Both the position numbers and the translations under genes were made by a program. A stretch of DNA of 64,000 nucleotides from Eleginops maclovinus (Eukaryota; Chordata; Actinopteri; Perciformes; Eleginopidae): assembly GCF_036324505.1 (NCBI RefSeq), contig NC_086360.1:14068293-14132292 (forward strand), written 5' to 3'. The notes under the pieces are model-generated. The model was not told the DNA's origin, ran no database searches, and saw only the letters and a program-made list of their open reading frames with translations. The first letter of the stretch is position 1, and each line of letters begins with the position of its first letter. Shown here piece after piece: positions 40,045 to 52,910 of the stretch.

Positions 40045-40166
40045 CTTTCGAGTGATTGCGTCCGGGTGTTTTTAGGTTTCTCCACCCAGTGTTTCTTCAC
40101 TGCCACGGTATTACAGTCGAGCGATTCCTCTAAAACTACCTTCCAACGAGGCAAAAATTGCGTCAT
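40045..40166 (-). other. Candidate creb3l3 5' exon with upstream ORF
   Basis: On minus, an ATG at 40166 (start MTQFLPRWKVV) opens a frame with mixed, protein-like composition that reaches a good donor, AAAG|GTATTTGG, after 40 codons plus 2 bases. The first creb3l3 coding exon starts with an acceptor directly before its ATG. If the two are joined, this upstream frame continues out of frame over the creb3l3 start and stops about 80 bases inside the next exon. Alternatively it is a coding exon of an unrecognised protein. The surrounding CpG-containing DNA (39.5-40.2 kb) is the likely creb3l3 promoter. Exact exon limits are guesses, and another donor (GTAAGA) is near 39930. Confidence 0.3.
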
Positions 40167-40591
40167 CACGTAAAGGCGGATGTGAGTACGTGGGCTTCTT
40201 GGGTGATTCTGGGAAGTGTAGTACTGTAGTACATGTACTGTACTCACGCTAGTCTTGCTTTCTGCATTCACGACTACGGCATAGACTGCAGTATGGTATA
40301 CACATACATGGCAGCAGGCAAAAATAAAACACAAGGTGAAGGTTGTCCTTGAATATTATATACATGTTTTATAATTATTATGGTGCAGCTTTCCCAACAC
40401 TATCCAAAAAGGGTCTGTATTTTGCTGTAAACACGGAAAAAAAATCTAGATTGCTTGCACAATAACAGTGAAGGCACCTTTTGTGTTAAATTATAAAGGG
40501 TACACACAGAAGTAAAAAAAAAAATCATTAGCTTTGAAGAAATAATCATAAAAAAGACAAATGCATTTAAATGTTTTTTTTATGTATTCAT

Positions 40592-40597
40592 TTTATT
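40592..40597 (-). other. Candidate polyadenylation signal for nim1k
   Basis: AATAAA on the minus strand, about 1.17 kb past the nim1k stop. A 3' UTR to this point would contain the MITE-like element at 41135-41490. Confidence 0.4.
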
Positions 40598-41134
40598 TGA
40601 AACATGGACATGAAATTGACATCAGATAACTTAAAAAATGAATAACTGGAACTATGACTCATTCAAATCTGAATATTGTTTTTTCTACATGAGCAAACAA
40701 TAACTTTGGTGATGGTGTTATTAGTTTAGTGGTATCCCTTGTCCCTCTCAGGCCCAATGGAAATAGTCTGAAGTCATTCAGGTCAATCCGTTAAACAACA
40801 TATCATACAGAAGTAGGTGAAATCTCTCTTCATATCTTCACAAACATTAAAGAGTATTATGAAGTCAGTCTGGCTGATTTCATAGCATGATAGAAAAAGT
40901 AAGGCATTGCAGAAAAAAGTGCAAATAAACATTAAAGACAATATATTTCATGTACTAGCTGCATGTTTCACCATTTCATCACCTCCGCATTATGTTGTGG
41001 ATTTCTAACTTTTTTCCTTAAGATTTATGCTACATTAATGTCTCATAGGGTTTATTGGTGTTCCAGCACTAATTATTAAATGCATGTGGGCTATACAGTA
41101 CATATCTGGCCTCCGTGTCTCAATGCAAAGTTCT

Positions 41135-41490
41135 GGTAATGCTTTATTTTAAAGGTCCTTGTAATAAGCATTAGTAGGTAAAAAGGTCTCTGTTGGGCCT
41201 TATAAAATGCCTATTGACATTATGATGTGTTAAATACCACTGTAAGTGTTAATAAAACACATTAGGTATACTTGATCTGCCCCCATTAGCAATTAGCAAT
41301 CCACTTAATAACAAAAATACTTTCTGCAGCTACAGTACCAGAACTTGAATAAGAACAATGTCATTAAATGTGTTATTAATACTACAAACATTTATATATC
41401 CTTATTAGCAACTGTTAATATGCATTATATAAAGGACTTTTTATCTAATAATTAATACTTATTTCAAAGACCTCAATAAAAATCATTACC
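41135..41490. mobile_element. MITE-like element with GGTAATG inverted ends
   Basis: The left end begins GGTAATGCTTTATTTTAAAG. The complement of the right end begins GGTAATGATTTTTATTGAGG. Similarity goes on for about 50 bases (both reach ATAAGxATTA and xGATAAAAAG/GGTAAAAAG-like blocks). The 356-bp interior is AT-rich and non-coding. The flanks start AAAG on both sides, but no clear target duplication is visible. It is a non-autonomous DNA transposon of unknown superfamily. Confidence 0.6.
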
Positions 41491-41766
41491 AAAGAAGTAT
41501 GTGCTCTCTAATCATCATTATATGAACTTGTACATTTATTTTATAACATTTCCAGCTCTCATGAGTAGGTCCTTGTCAAAAAGGATACAATCATGATTCA
41601 CCAACAGCAACATTCTCACAGAGACTAATATTACTTACTAGAAGAAAGAAACTTTAGGAAGAAATGCGGTTTTTTTTAGGAGCCAAGTAAGGGTGTAAGT
41701 TAAACTGCTGAACTGAAAAGCACCTTTTCTTGCAAAATCAAAATATTTCCAGAGCAGAACATTTTG

Positions 41767-44700
41767 TCACAGAATCACACAGAGCTTAGATGTGTGCCTT
41801 AGACTACGATACACTTTTAGCCGTTCCTTTTTACTCTGTGTTTTTGGTTTGACTACCTGTGTGACCACAGGCACGCTCACAACAGCCCGTTTCTTGTGAG
41901 CACGGTGTAGCAGGATCCTATAGATCCCTGTGATGGAGCTCCTGCAGTCTTTTCCTTGGTTGTTGAGGATATGCTCTGTGCTGATTCCCAGTGTTTCCAG
42001 TGCTGCTTTCACCTCTATCTCTTCCTCTTCTAGTTCGGATGGATCACTTTCTGCTAGGTAAGATGGGTCTAGTTTGAAGGGCTCCATGGCACGTGGGAAG
42101 TCAACTGGGAGCAGCCACTCACAGCCCATCATCTGCTCCACTGTACAGCGGTCAGACGGTATGGGCTGGAGAATTCCCCTGATCAGCCGCTGGCATGCCT
42201 CTGGCACCCATGAAGGCAGGATGTAGGCCCCCTCTAGGATGCACCGCTTCAGTTTGGGCACAGTGTCTGCCCTGAACGGCATGGTGCATGTCACCATAAA
42301 GAACAACATCACCCCCAAGGCCCAGATGTCTACAAAGATGCCGACATAGTGCTCATCCCGGAAGAGCTCAGGCGCAGCGTAAGGAGGAGAGCCGCAGAAT
42401 GTGTTGAGTGTCTCACTGCGGTGGCTCAGCGTGCTAAAGCCAAAATCCCCAACCTTGACACAGGAGCTGCTGGTGTAGAAGACATTTTCTGCTTTCAGGT
42501 CCCTGTGGATGATGTTGTTTTCATGCTGAGAGAGAGCAGGGAGAAACTGCATTATGCGCCATGTACTGTCGCTTCAAGTGCGATGTCAAATTTGAAGTTA
42601 CCAATGAACAAGCACCAAAAATGTAGAAGTAAAGGTGTCTACTCTCTTAATGGTCAACATCACATTTATTTTATTTAAAGATTGAGATTACATTTTTTAT
42701 TATTTGACTTAAACCTGCTCAATATAAACCTATATGTACTGACCATGTGTTTGACAGCAGAGAGGATCTGAGAGAATACAATCTTGCTATCGGTGTCAGA
42801 GAGTTTCCCCTCTGTCGTAATCTTTGTGTAGAGCTCCCCTCCCCCTGCATACTCCATCACCAGGTGTAACCGTGACAACGTCTCCACCACCTACAGAAGA
42901 AAAAGGATGACAGGAAAGTCAGAGTGCATTAATTAAGTATATCAGATGTCTGGCTGGATGTAGTAATCATTGTGTAATCCCCTTTGGGACCAGTTTAAAT
43001 TTGTATGTAAATCAATATGAGAGTCAAACCTCATAGAGGCGTATGATGTTGGGATGGTGTAGTTTCTCCATGCTAGAGATCTCTCTGGACAGAAGTCGCT
43101 GAGTCTTCTGATCCAGCTTGGTTTTATCTAGGATCTTTATGGCCACTTTGTCTAGTGATGCCATGTGAGAATAATGTTTAGAAAATAACTTCAACTATAC
43201 AGCACTTTTCAAAAATGCAGTTTTGAATGTCATCAATTTTCACAGCATGTTTTATACAGTATATTGAACAGCAACGGATACCCAACAATAAAAGCAATAG
43301 AAACAAACAAAACAGCATAAAAAGACAGAAAAACATTAGTACAGACAAATAAGTGAAAGCCTAACAAAGTGTGTTTTTAAACATTTGGCGCATTTTGCTC
43401 TTTTTGTGTATTGAATGTCACAATCCTGGATATGAGGCTCAGAACCAATTAAATTTGGATCAATTGCAGACTCCCTAAAAAAGAAAATAAGAAGATTGTA
43501 ATCGGACTGGAAGAGATCAAAGGAAAGATCATCCCATTTAAGTTATACATACAACCGGGTGTCATCTGCAAACAATTGTTTTGTTTTGTAATAATAAGAC
43601 CAAGAGTGAGCATATAAAGATAGGACAAAGGATTTTACCACACAACATATGATAGGCAGCCTAAAAGATATCTCTGTAATCTTTAAGGAAAAAGTATCTG
43701 AAGAAAGTACCATTTATGCTAGACCAGTGCTTACAGATCATGTAAAAGCATGCAGAGAAATATAAGTGCTCCCAAGTGTCTATCATTGCTCAAATTATCC
43801 CTGTTTTCTGTGAAATCATACATTACACATGTGAGTAAAGAGACAGAGGATAGAAAATGTGAGCCTGGGTCAAGCAAACACAGAATTATCCGTCAAGAGA
43901 CCAAGCCCTGATGCTCTCTAGATAATTTGATGGAGGATTAGCTGTACTCAGAAACCAATTTCAAAATGACGTTCTCCTAGTAATTTCACATTTTTAGTTT
44001 AGTTAAAAGTAAATTAGATTTTGCAATTAAAGCATACAGCTGGTCTGACTTCAGGAAGAGTGAAGATTAAATATGACGGCAACACTAAAGGCTGTTTTCA
44101 GCTACATTGTGCTCACACACAACTCGACTTATCACCTTTAAAATGTGAGGGGAGGAATATATAGTGCACATTTTATACACTTTTACAGCCAATAAAGATC
44201 AAATACGTAACATATATCAAATTCAAACCACTGATGTCTTCACTGTATTGTTAAATAATTCATAAAGAGAAGTTAAATAGACCTCAGGTAACTAAATACA
44301 GAAAAGGTTTTATGTGGTGTTGAGATATCTAATTGTGCATCAGTATGCATTATTCAGACTGTTATTAGGCTCCCTTTCAGCTGTGACATAGCTTTCAAAA
44401 GGAGCACTGAAATGCATCGCAGCTCATATTGTTTTTGAAAGACTAAATGATACCACTTATATCCACTTGCACACATAGCATGGCACAGACTGGACCACCG
44501 TGAATTACATACAGTATAACCCTAATAAAAAGATAGAAATCAAAAACAGACAGATCTACACACACATTTTCCTCCCTCTCTTTCGCCTTTGATGAGGCAT
44601 GCAGCAATTTTAGCCGTCGCTAAGGAAACAGGAGATCTCTAATCAATCCATCTGTTCAAGGGCAGCAGGCAGCCTGTCTCTTTGTGGCTGAATCAGCCCC

Positions 44701-45584
44701 CTGGCCAGGCACACATCACCTTGTTAGTAAATTGCTACAAAAGGACACACTTGTTAGTGTTGCAGCCTACTAATGGAAATCGCTCATCAGCCAAATTATC
44801 ACTTAAATGTAATAAAAATCCAGAGCAAATGGGAGCTTACGTAAGGTTTCCTTAATTATGGATGTGTTCCAAGCTTTAGCAATGGCTATTAAGTCAAACT
44901 GTATACCTTCCATCACTGAGCCTATCATTATACTCAGTATGATTGCTGCTCTTTAATAGATTCTTTCCTGTACACAAGCACAGCTCTTTTAGCAGTGACA
45001 TTAGACTGATGTCTTGTACTTTCTCACCTTTAGTGAGGGCATGGATTCCTAACTTGACATGGGAGAAATTTCCACAGCCGATCTCTCCTCGAATTTTGTA
45101 GAAGCCGATTCTTCTTCCCACTGTTAGCTCACGGACCACCCTGTGACCAGATTAAATGACAGAAGATATTCTTTATAATATACTACAGTTGAGCCACCAT
45201 AGGAAATATTTTCCACACCGGATAAAGTAAGGGATAAGCAATAGATAATATAGCATCATCCCTTGAACCCTACCTGTCATCCTGGCACATGTCCAGATTC
45301 AGCTTTTCCAGAGGAGTGAGGCGGCGGACAGTAGCTCCTTCGTCATCTGTGTTGATGTCGGAGCTGTCCTGGCGGCTCCAGCGGCTGTACTTTTGGCCAC
45401 CAGTGACCACAGCTGTGCCTCCAACTGAACCTCCGACAGAGTCTCCATTAGACTCTGTAGTCTCTACCCTAGAAACTGAGATGCTCCCAGCAGTGCCTGC
45501 TGGCCCGCGTCCCCTAGAGCCTGCTGTCCCAGCCCCCGTTTCAGCCCCTTCTGGGCTGCTCTCCGAGGGGCAGACAGCAGTCAT
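41767..45584 (-). CDS. nim1k: NIM1 serine/threonine kinase (AMPK-related)
   Basis: Five coding exons on minus: 45274-45584, 45028-45140, 43030-43151, 42744-42890 and 41767-42525. The frame is continuous for 483 residues (human about 436; the difference is a longer N-terminal tail rich in Gly, Ser and Thr). The kinase domain starts near residue 118 with glycine loop [15 protein letters not shown] gives the ATP lysine (147), HRDLKAEN the catalytic Asp (240), DFG is at 258-260, and the activation segment [14 protein letters not shown] carries the T-loop Thr (about 273) that LKB1 phosphorylates in this family. The C-terminus ends [10 protein letters not shown], like human NIM1. All catalytic residues are intact. 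One family Gly is Cys in VTCTMPF. The start ATG is one base after a strong acceptor (CCCTTGCAG), so the 5' UTR begins in a separate upstream exon. Confidence 0.95.
43152..45027 (-). other. nim1k intron 2 (1.9 kb)
   Basis: This is the largest intron of the coding part. It is AT-rich with no extra exon in frame. A block at about 43340-43700 has phrases (gtgtcatctgcaaac, gcatataaagataggacaaagg) reminiscent of a diverged interspersed repeat common in fish, but I cannot name it. Confidence 0.5.
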
Positions 45585-45834
45585 CCTGCAAGGGACACCC
45601 AGGGTGGCGTTGGCTTAGCTCATGGCTGGGGGTGGTGGGAGACTGGATGATCAATAAGAAAAAAGTAAAAAACATATCATATGCATGCACTGTGAACGAT
45701 TGATTTTCCTAAATTATGCAATTGTCTTTTAAAAATCAACCCTTCTAAACTAACTACACTCTTGAACTTCCAAGATCAAACATTTTTATAAAGCAACTAC
45801 AAAATGTTCTCACTTTCTTTTCTAATCATATTAG

Positions 45835-45860
45835 ATTATTATTATTATTATTATTATTAT
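45835..45860. repeat. (ATT)n microsatellite
   Basis: A short trinucleotide array of eight to nine units, just upstream of the first nim1k coding exon. Confidence 0.9.
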
Positions 45861-46580
45861 AGATCTAATTTAAACATTGATAAAGAGCCAATTCTAATGG
45901 GACAAAAACTCTGACTTACCTTCAGATGTGAAAATAGAAAAACCTTTCAGTGTCCTTGTCCAAAGCTCATAACTTTTCATACAACTGAGTCAAATAACAA
46001 ATGTTATGAATGCTGGTTTCCTGTATCTCAACAAAATAGTGCAGAACCTCCAGTCTGTGTACGCGAGTACATGCTGCCTCCAGGATTACCCAAATCTGAT
46101 GCAGCTGCAAAACTGTCCTCTTCACAACCTAATGCCAGTCAGTCATCTGAAGCTTGATGGAGCGGCAGTTTTGTTGCATTTTAAGGAATTCCAACATTGC
46201 TAACTATTGTTCCTGATGTGTAGCTGTTGAAAAAACAATGCTGAGCCTGAACATCAGACGGAGATCGGATTCATGCTCTCAGTTTTGTCTTCCTGAAGAG
46301 GTCCACAGAGCTGTAATGGGCTCTTTCAGTCTCCAGGATATAAATAGGCCACAGGTTGAGGAGGAGGGAAGAGGAGCTTGATGGGGGGGATGGTGGAAAG
46401 AGGTTGAACAGATGATAGTGTCAGGGTGCAGCCATGGAGCATTAAGTGAGACAACCTGGAAGAAGCACAAGGGAGATGCTAAAATAAATGTAATTTATAT
46501 TAGGTTTCCATGAAAGTCTATTCAAACAAATCCAAGATCTAATTGTAATGGAGAGCATGAGTGATCACAGTTACTCTCAT

Positions 46581-46682
<102 letters not shown>

Positions 46683-49559
46683 TAAAGTATGAGGTGTACT
46701 TGATTGTAACTAGGTGATAATTGCATCCTGCTCAAAACACAAAAGTCCCAAGAGAGGAAAAAGAAAAGGGAATCTGAGGTTAAGGTGAACCCTAATAGTG
46801 GATATATCTCTCCAATGACAACTCAAATCACGGAAATAGAATAAACAAATTGTCAGAATTTCGTAGTGTTTAACAGAATAATAGGCACAGTCAACGGATT
46901 AAATACCCACTGAATGGCATGTATACAAACAGCAACAGTAAGTACAATCTACAGTCTTCCTAGTATTTAATAAACCCAATGTTGCCACAGTCTCAGTTAA
47001 AACATGACAGATGAGCTTTGCATTATTGCATTAAATGGTAACACTGCCTGGGAAATTTCATTTATAACTATGAATTACCAAAAAAAGGCAAAAGTAGAAA
47101 TGCTAGAAAACCTAGAGTAACATGGTTCTTTGGAGTTGTTTTGTCGTCTGTCTTTATATTAAGATGAATGAATCTATTTTAAAGCCTCACAAGGAAATCA
47201 AAGCAATTCTCTTTTGTGAGATGCAACAATCTCCCGGCCTTCAAACACCTTCCTACCATCGTACCATGAATATCGAAGCATTGATCTCAGGCCGACTAAA
47301 AGGACTTGCTAAGAGAAGAGAGGCATCCACTTTACAGCACAAAGCAACAAGCTCTGAATACCAGCCTTTTATATACATAAACAAAAAGACTAAAGGGGTA
47401 ACCTTGCATGAGATAAACACATCAATTATGAGAGGAGAGCGAGAAGAGTCTATGGACAAAATCTCCATCAGAAAATGGTATTTTTATTTTTATTGTAGAT
47501 GATTATTTACTTGAAAGTCTATTGAAAGAATAAGGATTGATAAATATTTCTAAGAATATCGCAAGCACAATTTCAAACGGCTGCAGACTCCTGTTTGCTT
47601 TCACATCCTGCAATTATTGTAATTTTTTCATTCTAATATACTTTATATAGAGTAATATTACAAGAAATATTCTTGAAATATTAATATAAATACAAATCGG
47701 TTTAGTCATTTTTTTATTGCCGAGCGAGGTAACACAGAAGTGATTCAGCCTATGTTTCATTATTTTGACAGCATATCAGTTTAAAATATAACAGTCATGG
47801 AACATGACTCAGCAGCCTCAGTGAGTTGGTCAGAGCTGCAGGGACCTGGTCGCACACATTCAACTCAGCAAGTTAACCGATGAAAGTCTGTGTTCACAGA
47901 CTAGTGCCATGTGCAGCATCAATCAAACGAGAGTAGAATGGAAATTCTCATTCAAATCAACACAGCAGGGTAGTTAGAGCGACTGCCATCTTTATGTGTA
48001 CCTGGAACCGTTGCAGTTGTAAATAACTGTGAGCGCTGTGGGGCACCTAAATTCTGAACTGAGTTTTAGCAAATTGCAGATTCGCAAGGTGAGGTTTAAC
48101 GACCAAATATATCTTCTGTGTGCTATATCTGTTAGCATGATGGAAAAGAGGTATTGACGATCGCTAGATTTTATCGCTTCATATTTCTATCTGTAAATCC
48201 CCATAATTTATTGACAGGAAAAAGTAAAATAACAGCCTTAATTGGATGGCAGGCTAAGATAGTGAGTTAACAACTAACAACAATTGCAATTTTCTAAGTC
48301 AATTTAACACATATTCTATAGCTCTCGTTCTATTCTATGATTAAATCACATTTTCTCTTACCGCAAGTAAATGAAGTGTCTCTGGAACAACCAGAGGGGA
48401 TTCTTAAGGACTGCCACAAAAACTGGATTTACTGATAATTACTTTTAGTGAGAGTATCTCCACAGAGGGTCTACAGACGAGAAATAGTTACCCAGATTGC
48501 TTTGTGCTTTGTTTCCACTGGATAACAGAACTACCTCGTTGCTTGGTGACACTGAGTGTTTGTTTGTCTTTTTTTCATGCTGAGCATTAGACATTACCTG
48601 GCACTGAGTGTCAAGAAAGAGAGCACATGTTCACAGTTATACAATGCTGCATTGAGCCCCAAAGTACCACTGTTAATTATGTATGCATGCAGAGTGATGT
48701 ATTTATACATACACCCAGACACACACAAAGAAAAAGCACAAGAGAGCAACAATGACCTTATAATTATACACTTACTAACCTGTTGGGTTGATCTAGAGCT
48801 GAGATAGACAGGTAGTTCTGGTCATTTTCATCATACTGTATGTAAAGAAAATATTTCAAAGAGGAACTGGTTCATGACTCTTAGAGATAGGCCTATTTTT
48901 GAGGATTTCCAGGCAAGTCTAAGGAGACACAGGGATATTCCCATATCATGCTGCAGAAATGTCATATGTTATCTGGTTTGTTAGTGCCTCGGATCCCAAG
49001 AGGGGCTGGGAAACGTTGCTGTGGAGAGACCTTGCTTAGACTGCTGCTGGCTAGCCCTGGAGTTCGAAACCAAAAATTGATGGAAGGTGTCCTCCACACT
49101 TTGACAGACAGATGTACTATTCAAAAACTAACTCCATCAGTAGTGCTTATCAAAAACATATTTACGAGTCTGCAAACAGCTAGCCCTTTATCATCGATCG
49201 CTATCAGCTTTGTCAAGCATTGTTGCCTACTCACCAGAAAGTCAGTCATTTGTCTTGGGATTCCTCAAGAGAAGGAGGAGGATTTACTTGGTGCACTCGG
49301 CTGCTAAACACACATCTAGCATCAGCAGCCTCCTCACACTTAAACAATGGAAAACATAAGAGCCCATCCACAGCAGCTTTTGGAACAAGAACCTGACAAC
49401 AGAAGAGCTGTTCATATCATCACAAGTGACCAAACATCCATCATTTAAAAGAGTTCCTCCTCTCCTTGTTGGCTGAAAAAAAAAAAAACGGCTGGAATCC
49501 ATGGGGCAAACATTTCACATTTCCTATTAAACAGACTGACCCCTTAATCCCTTCGTCCT

Positions 49560-49598
49560 GACACACACAGACACAGACACACACACACACACACACGG
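49560..49598. repeat. Interrupted (CA)n microsatellite
   Basis: A short CA array with two AG interruptions. Confidence 0.9.
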
Positions 49599-49859
49599 AG
49601 ACACCTCAATGGATGCACTAAAACTAAAGAGAGTGGCTTACTTGAATTGATTTCCCATCCATGAGCAGTGGTCAACTGAAATCATTCAAGTTGTACACGA
49701 ACTTTCACTACCGTTTTCAGATATATTTTGATTGACATCTGTCTTTTTATTTTGCATGACTTTTGCTGAAGTTGGGGGAAAAACGTACGGTGCTATTTTT
49801 ATCCTTACATTACAGAATCTGTACTAGACCATACCGTACAGCTCCTTGCCCATCTATGC

Positions 49860-49861
<2 letters not shown>

Positions 49862-49931
<70 letters not shown>
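49862..49931. repeat. (GA)n microsatellite, about 35 units
   Basis: A perfect GA run of about 70 bases. The Leu-Ser open frame on the other strand is an artefact. Confidence 0.97.
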
Positions 49932-49933
<2 letters not shown>

Positions 49934-51299
49934 CTCTGAGGCCTGAACAAAGTTTCCATGACACTGTATTTCAATAACATAACACATAATGTGGAACACA
50001 AAGTAAATCATGCATCTGGCGCTTCAATTCCAATATATTTGTTCAGTTGTTTCTTCCTTCTTTCAGAGACATCTGATTTTGCATTGTGTTCACCGCCAGC
50101 GCTTCAAAGAGTTTTGCTTCAAAGAAAAACACCTGAAGGACAATGTTTCATGTGCTCTGACTGATTGACCAACAAAATAAAAATCAAGAACAAGTTTTGT
50201 TAAGGTAGAAGTAAACATACCCCAAAAAAGGGGATATTTTTGTTTAAGAAATATAACAATATTATATTGGGTTTCTAATCCAGGTCTTCAATGAGTGGAA
50301 AACAGTACTTCTGTTATGCAACAATATATTAAGTAAGTCATAGTAGAGAGATTAATGTGTAGTCATCATTGTAATATATTGTGTAGTTAAGACACAATTT
50401 GGAGCTTTCTGATGTCTCTGTTTGATAAGACATGTTATGCAATTGTGACATCCAAATATGGAAGCTGAGTCATTCTAATGTCTACTCTCTTTCTAGTCCT
50501 TTGCAAACAGCATAGCATGAAAACAAATATGTCAGTGTGTGTGAATACTAGTAACAGTCTACCTATAGGCTGTTTAATTTAATTAAAGCCACAGGCAAGT
50601 ATTGAAATAATTTAAAAAGTATTATTTTAATTTAATAAATCTTTTCATGTTTAAAAAAAAAAAAAATCAAAGTATTGTATTCCTCAAAGACAAGCATTCA
50701 ATTCCAATCAGTCAAAATATCATTAGAGACCCAAACTAGAGTCATGATGAATAGTGGGTTATTATGCATCTGTCTTAATGCATACAGTATAGTGCAACAG
50801 GTGCACGAGACAACCTCCTCTATTTTTTGACTCGCTACATCAAATCTTGTGTTTGTCTTTCAGTTAGTCATAGAGGTTTCCCAAAGTTTGAAATCTCACA
50901 ATGCACCTGGGATTGTGTCACGTGCTAGCGTAACTGCCAGGTGATGCATTTTGATTCGAAAGTGATATATGGAAATAAACGAAAACAATCATTGCACAAT
51001 ATTATTTCAATATATTTGAAAGTAAGACACACGATGGTGAATTATATTAAGGATACGAGCTCTACAACCTCCATCTGTTAAGCTACTGCTGACTCACCAC
51101 ATTTTGTGTTTGTGATGTGTTAGTTTAATTACATTTTGGTCATAACACTTCAAAACCTACACCTGTCGACTAAATAACACTTGCAGTGCATTAATAAAGT
51201 TATTTCTCTCGGTGTACAATGACAGTCAACAGTTAACACCTCCTCGCAGCAGGCCATCCCTGAGCCGGCGAATTGCTCTCTAATCCTATCAGCACAAAT

Positions 51300-51640
51300 A
51301 CACCAACGAGGTCAAATGTGTGAACCAGTCTTACTTTGGTGGATATCTTTACCGGGCCCGTGGCGACAAGCTGTATGGACCTCGCTGTAAAACCATCTTC
51401 CTCCGGTGCCCGGTGACACAGTGCACTGGTTCTGCAGCAGCTGCTCCCTGGTTCAGTCTGTTGTGGAGGAAATCCATTTGTGTGGCAGCTGAAACGTCCA
51501 ATAAGCGGCGACTGTGCATCTCTTATCCAATCAGAGGCAAGACTTCCAGCTCGAGACTCAGGATCACTTCAGTTCAGTACCAGAGGAGCTGTCCAGAGCA
51601 GCACGCGACGGCAGGATTCAGGTAACCTAACCTGTGCGTC
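51300..51640. promoter_or_regulatory. CpG-rich segment with paired CCAAT boxes; candidate nim1k promoter
   Basis: The segment is clearly richer in CpG than its surroundings. It has two CCAAT boxes at 51498-51502 and 51527-51531, 29 bases apart, a spacing typical of NF-Y promoters. On minus there is a good donor (CCAAA|GTAAGAC) near 51334, which could splice to the acceptor just before the nim1k ATG. On plus there is a donor (ATTCAG|GTAACC) at about 51620. A 101-residue plus-strand frame (51320-51625) crosses it but matches nothing I know. Direction and target gene are not settled. Confidence 0.4.
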
Positions 51641-52267
51641 ACCTGGCAGCATATTAGTACAGCAAAGGTTCAAGGTGCGGTCACGGGACCAGCAGGAGGT
51701 CTTAATAAGAGGTGTCCATGTCTCAACCTAACCATCACCGTACGTGTGTGTGACCTTGTTTTAGTTATAAAGGTGAGGATCCCTATACCGCGTCAAATCA
51801 TCTTCTTTCCCCCCAGGTCTTTATCTGCATTTTTGCAAAGTTTGCTCGTGTTTTTTTCTTTTTTAAAGGTTAAACCATCTAGCCAGCTGTCAGGCCTGTT
51901 ATCTTTAAGATACTTGTAGTTTGATAGAGTTCCTACGATTCTGTTTTGGCAGATTCATATTTTAAAAATTCAAGATTCCTCATTAATCGTTCAAGTTGGA
52001 TAAGCCTTTAATAAAACTTCTTATTAAAATGTATGTTGTTACAGTACGGTTTATGGACTGGTCTGCATTACACCAACTTTCCCAAAACCACATTAACACC
52101 TCTCTCCACTTGGGGGCAGTGGAAACAAGCTCTGGACACAACATCGGCATTTAATCAGTCACCCTGTGAAATAAGGATAAAAGAAGGGGCTAAACAAAGC
52201 AGTTGTCCATCCACACATCCAGCACATACAGAGCTGCCTTAAGAGTTGGAAAAATACAATCTGAAGG

Positions 52268-52268
<1 letters not shown>

Positions 52269-52301
<33 letters not shown>

Positions 52302-52302
52302 T
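52269..52302. repeat. (TAA)n microsatellite
   Basis: An uninterrupted trinucleotide array of about 11 units, downstream of znf131. Confidence 0.95.
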
Positions 52303-52450
52303 TTAATAAAGGGTATTTCTTTAGTACTTTTCCTGGGGTTAAAATACACTTAAATGTATCTTTTTCCTCTCTGAGCTGATTTAAGATGAACAAAATCACA
52401 GTCAATAGAGAACATGTATAGATGATGTGTAGCCCATTCTGGAAACAAAT

Positions 52451-52456
52451 TTTATT
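52451..52456 (-). other. Polyadenylation signal (AATAAA) for znf131
   Basis: AATAAA on minus, 455 bases past the znf131 stop at 52911. It is a plausible 3' end. Confidence 0.5.
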
Positions 52457-52910
52457 CCATATGAATTTTCCTACAAAAACACAAAGTCAGTAAAAAATAA
52501 GCTTAAACAAACTTGTATCGTAGCACTGAGAAATATCAGTACCATATATGCAACAAAAACCTTTCATCCCGTGACAAATTGTCTTGGGAAGTGACCCAAA
52601 TTAGATGAACATTATGGCAATTTCAGGTTAAAAAAACGACATGGAGGAAAAAGTCATCAGAATTCATTAATGAAGCACTGAAGAGTCAATAATATGTGAA
52701 ATGATGGCACTCCGCTTTTAAATAAATAGAAGATCTTTAGCAACGAAAGGATACATCTTAATCACTCGTTTCATAAGTCTGTGTTAAAAGAGTGAGAGAT
52801 GTTGTGGGGGTGACATGCTGTATCCCCAGCGTTCTTTATGGAGAACAAGTTAAGTTCAGCACTCAATGTGTGTCCTGCAGGTCTTTTAAAACACTGTCCT
52901 GTCCACATTC

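Noticed and set aside
42349..42678. 109-residue plus-strand frame
   Set aside because: It is antisense to the nim1k kinase exon.
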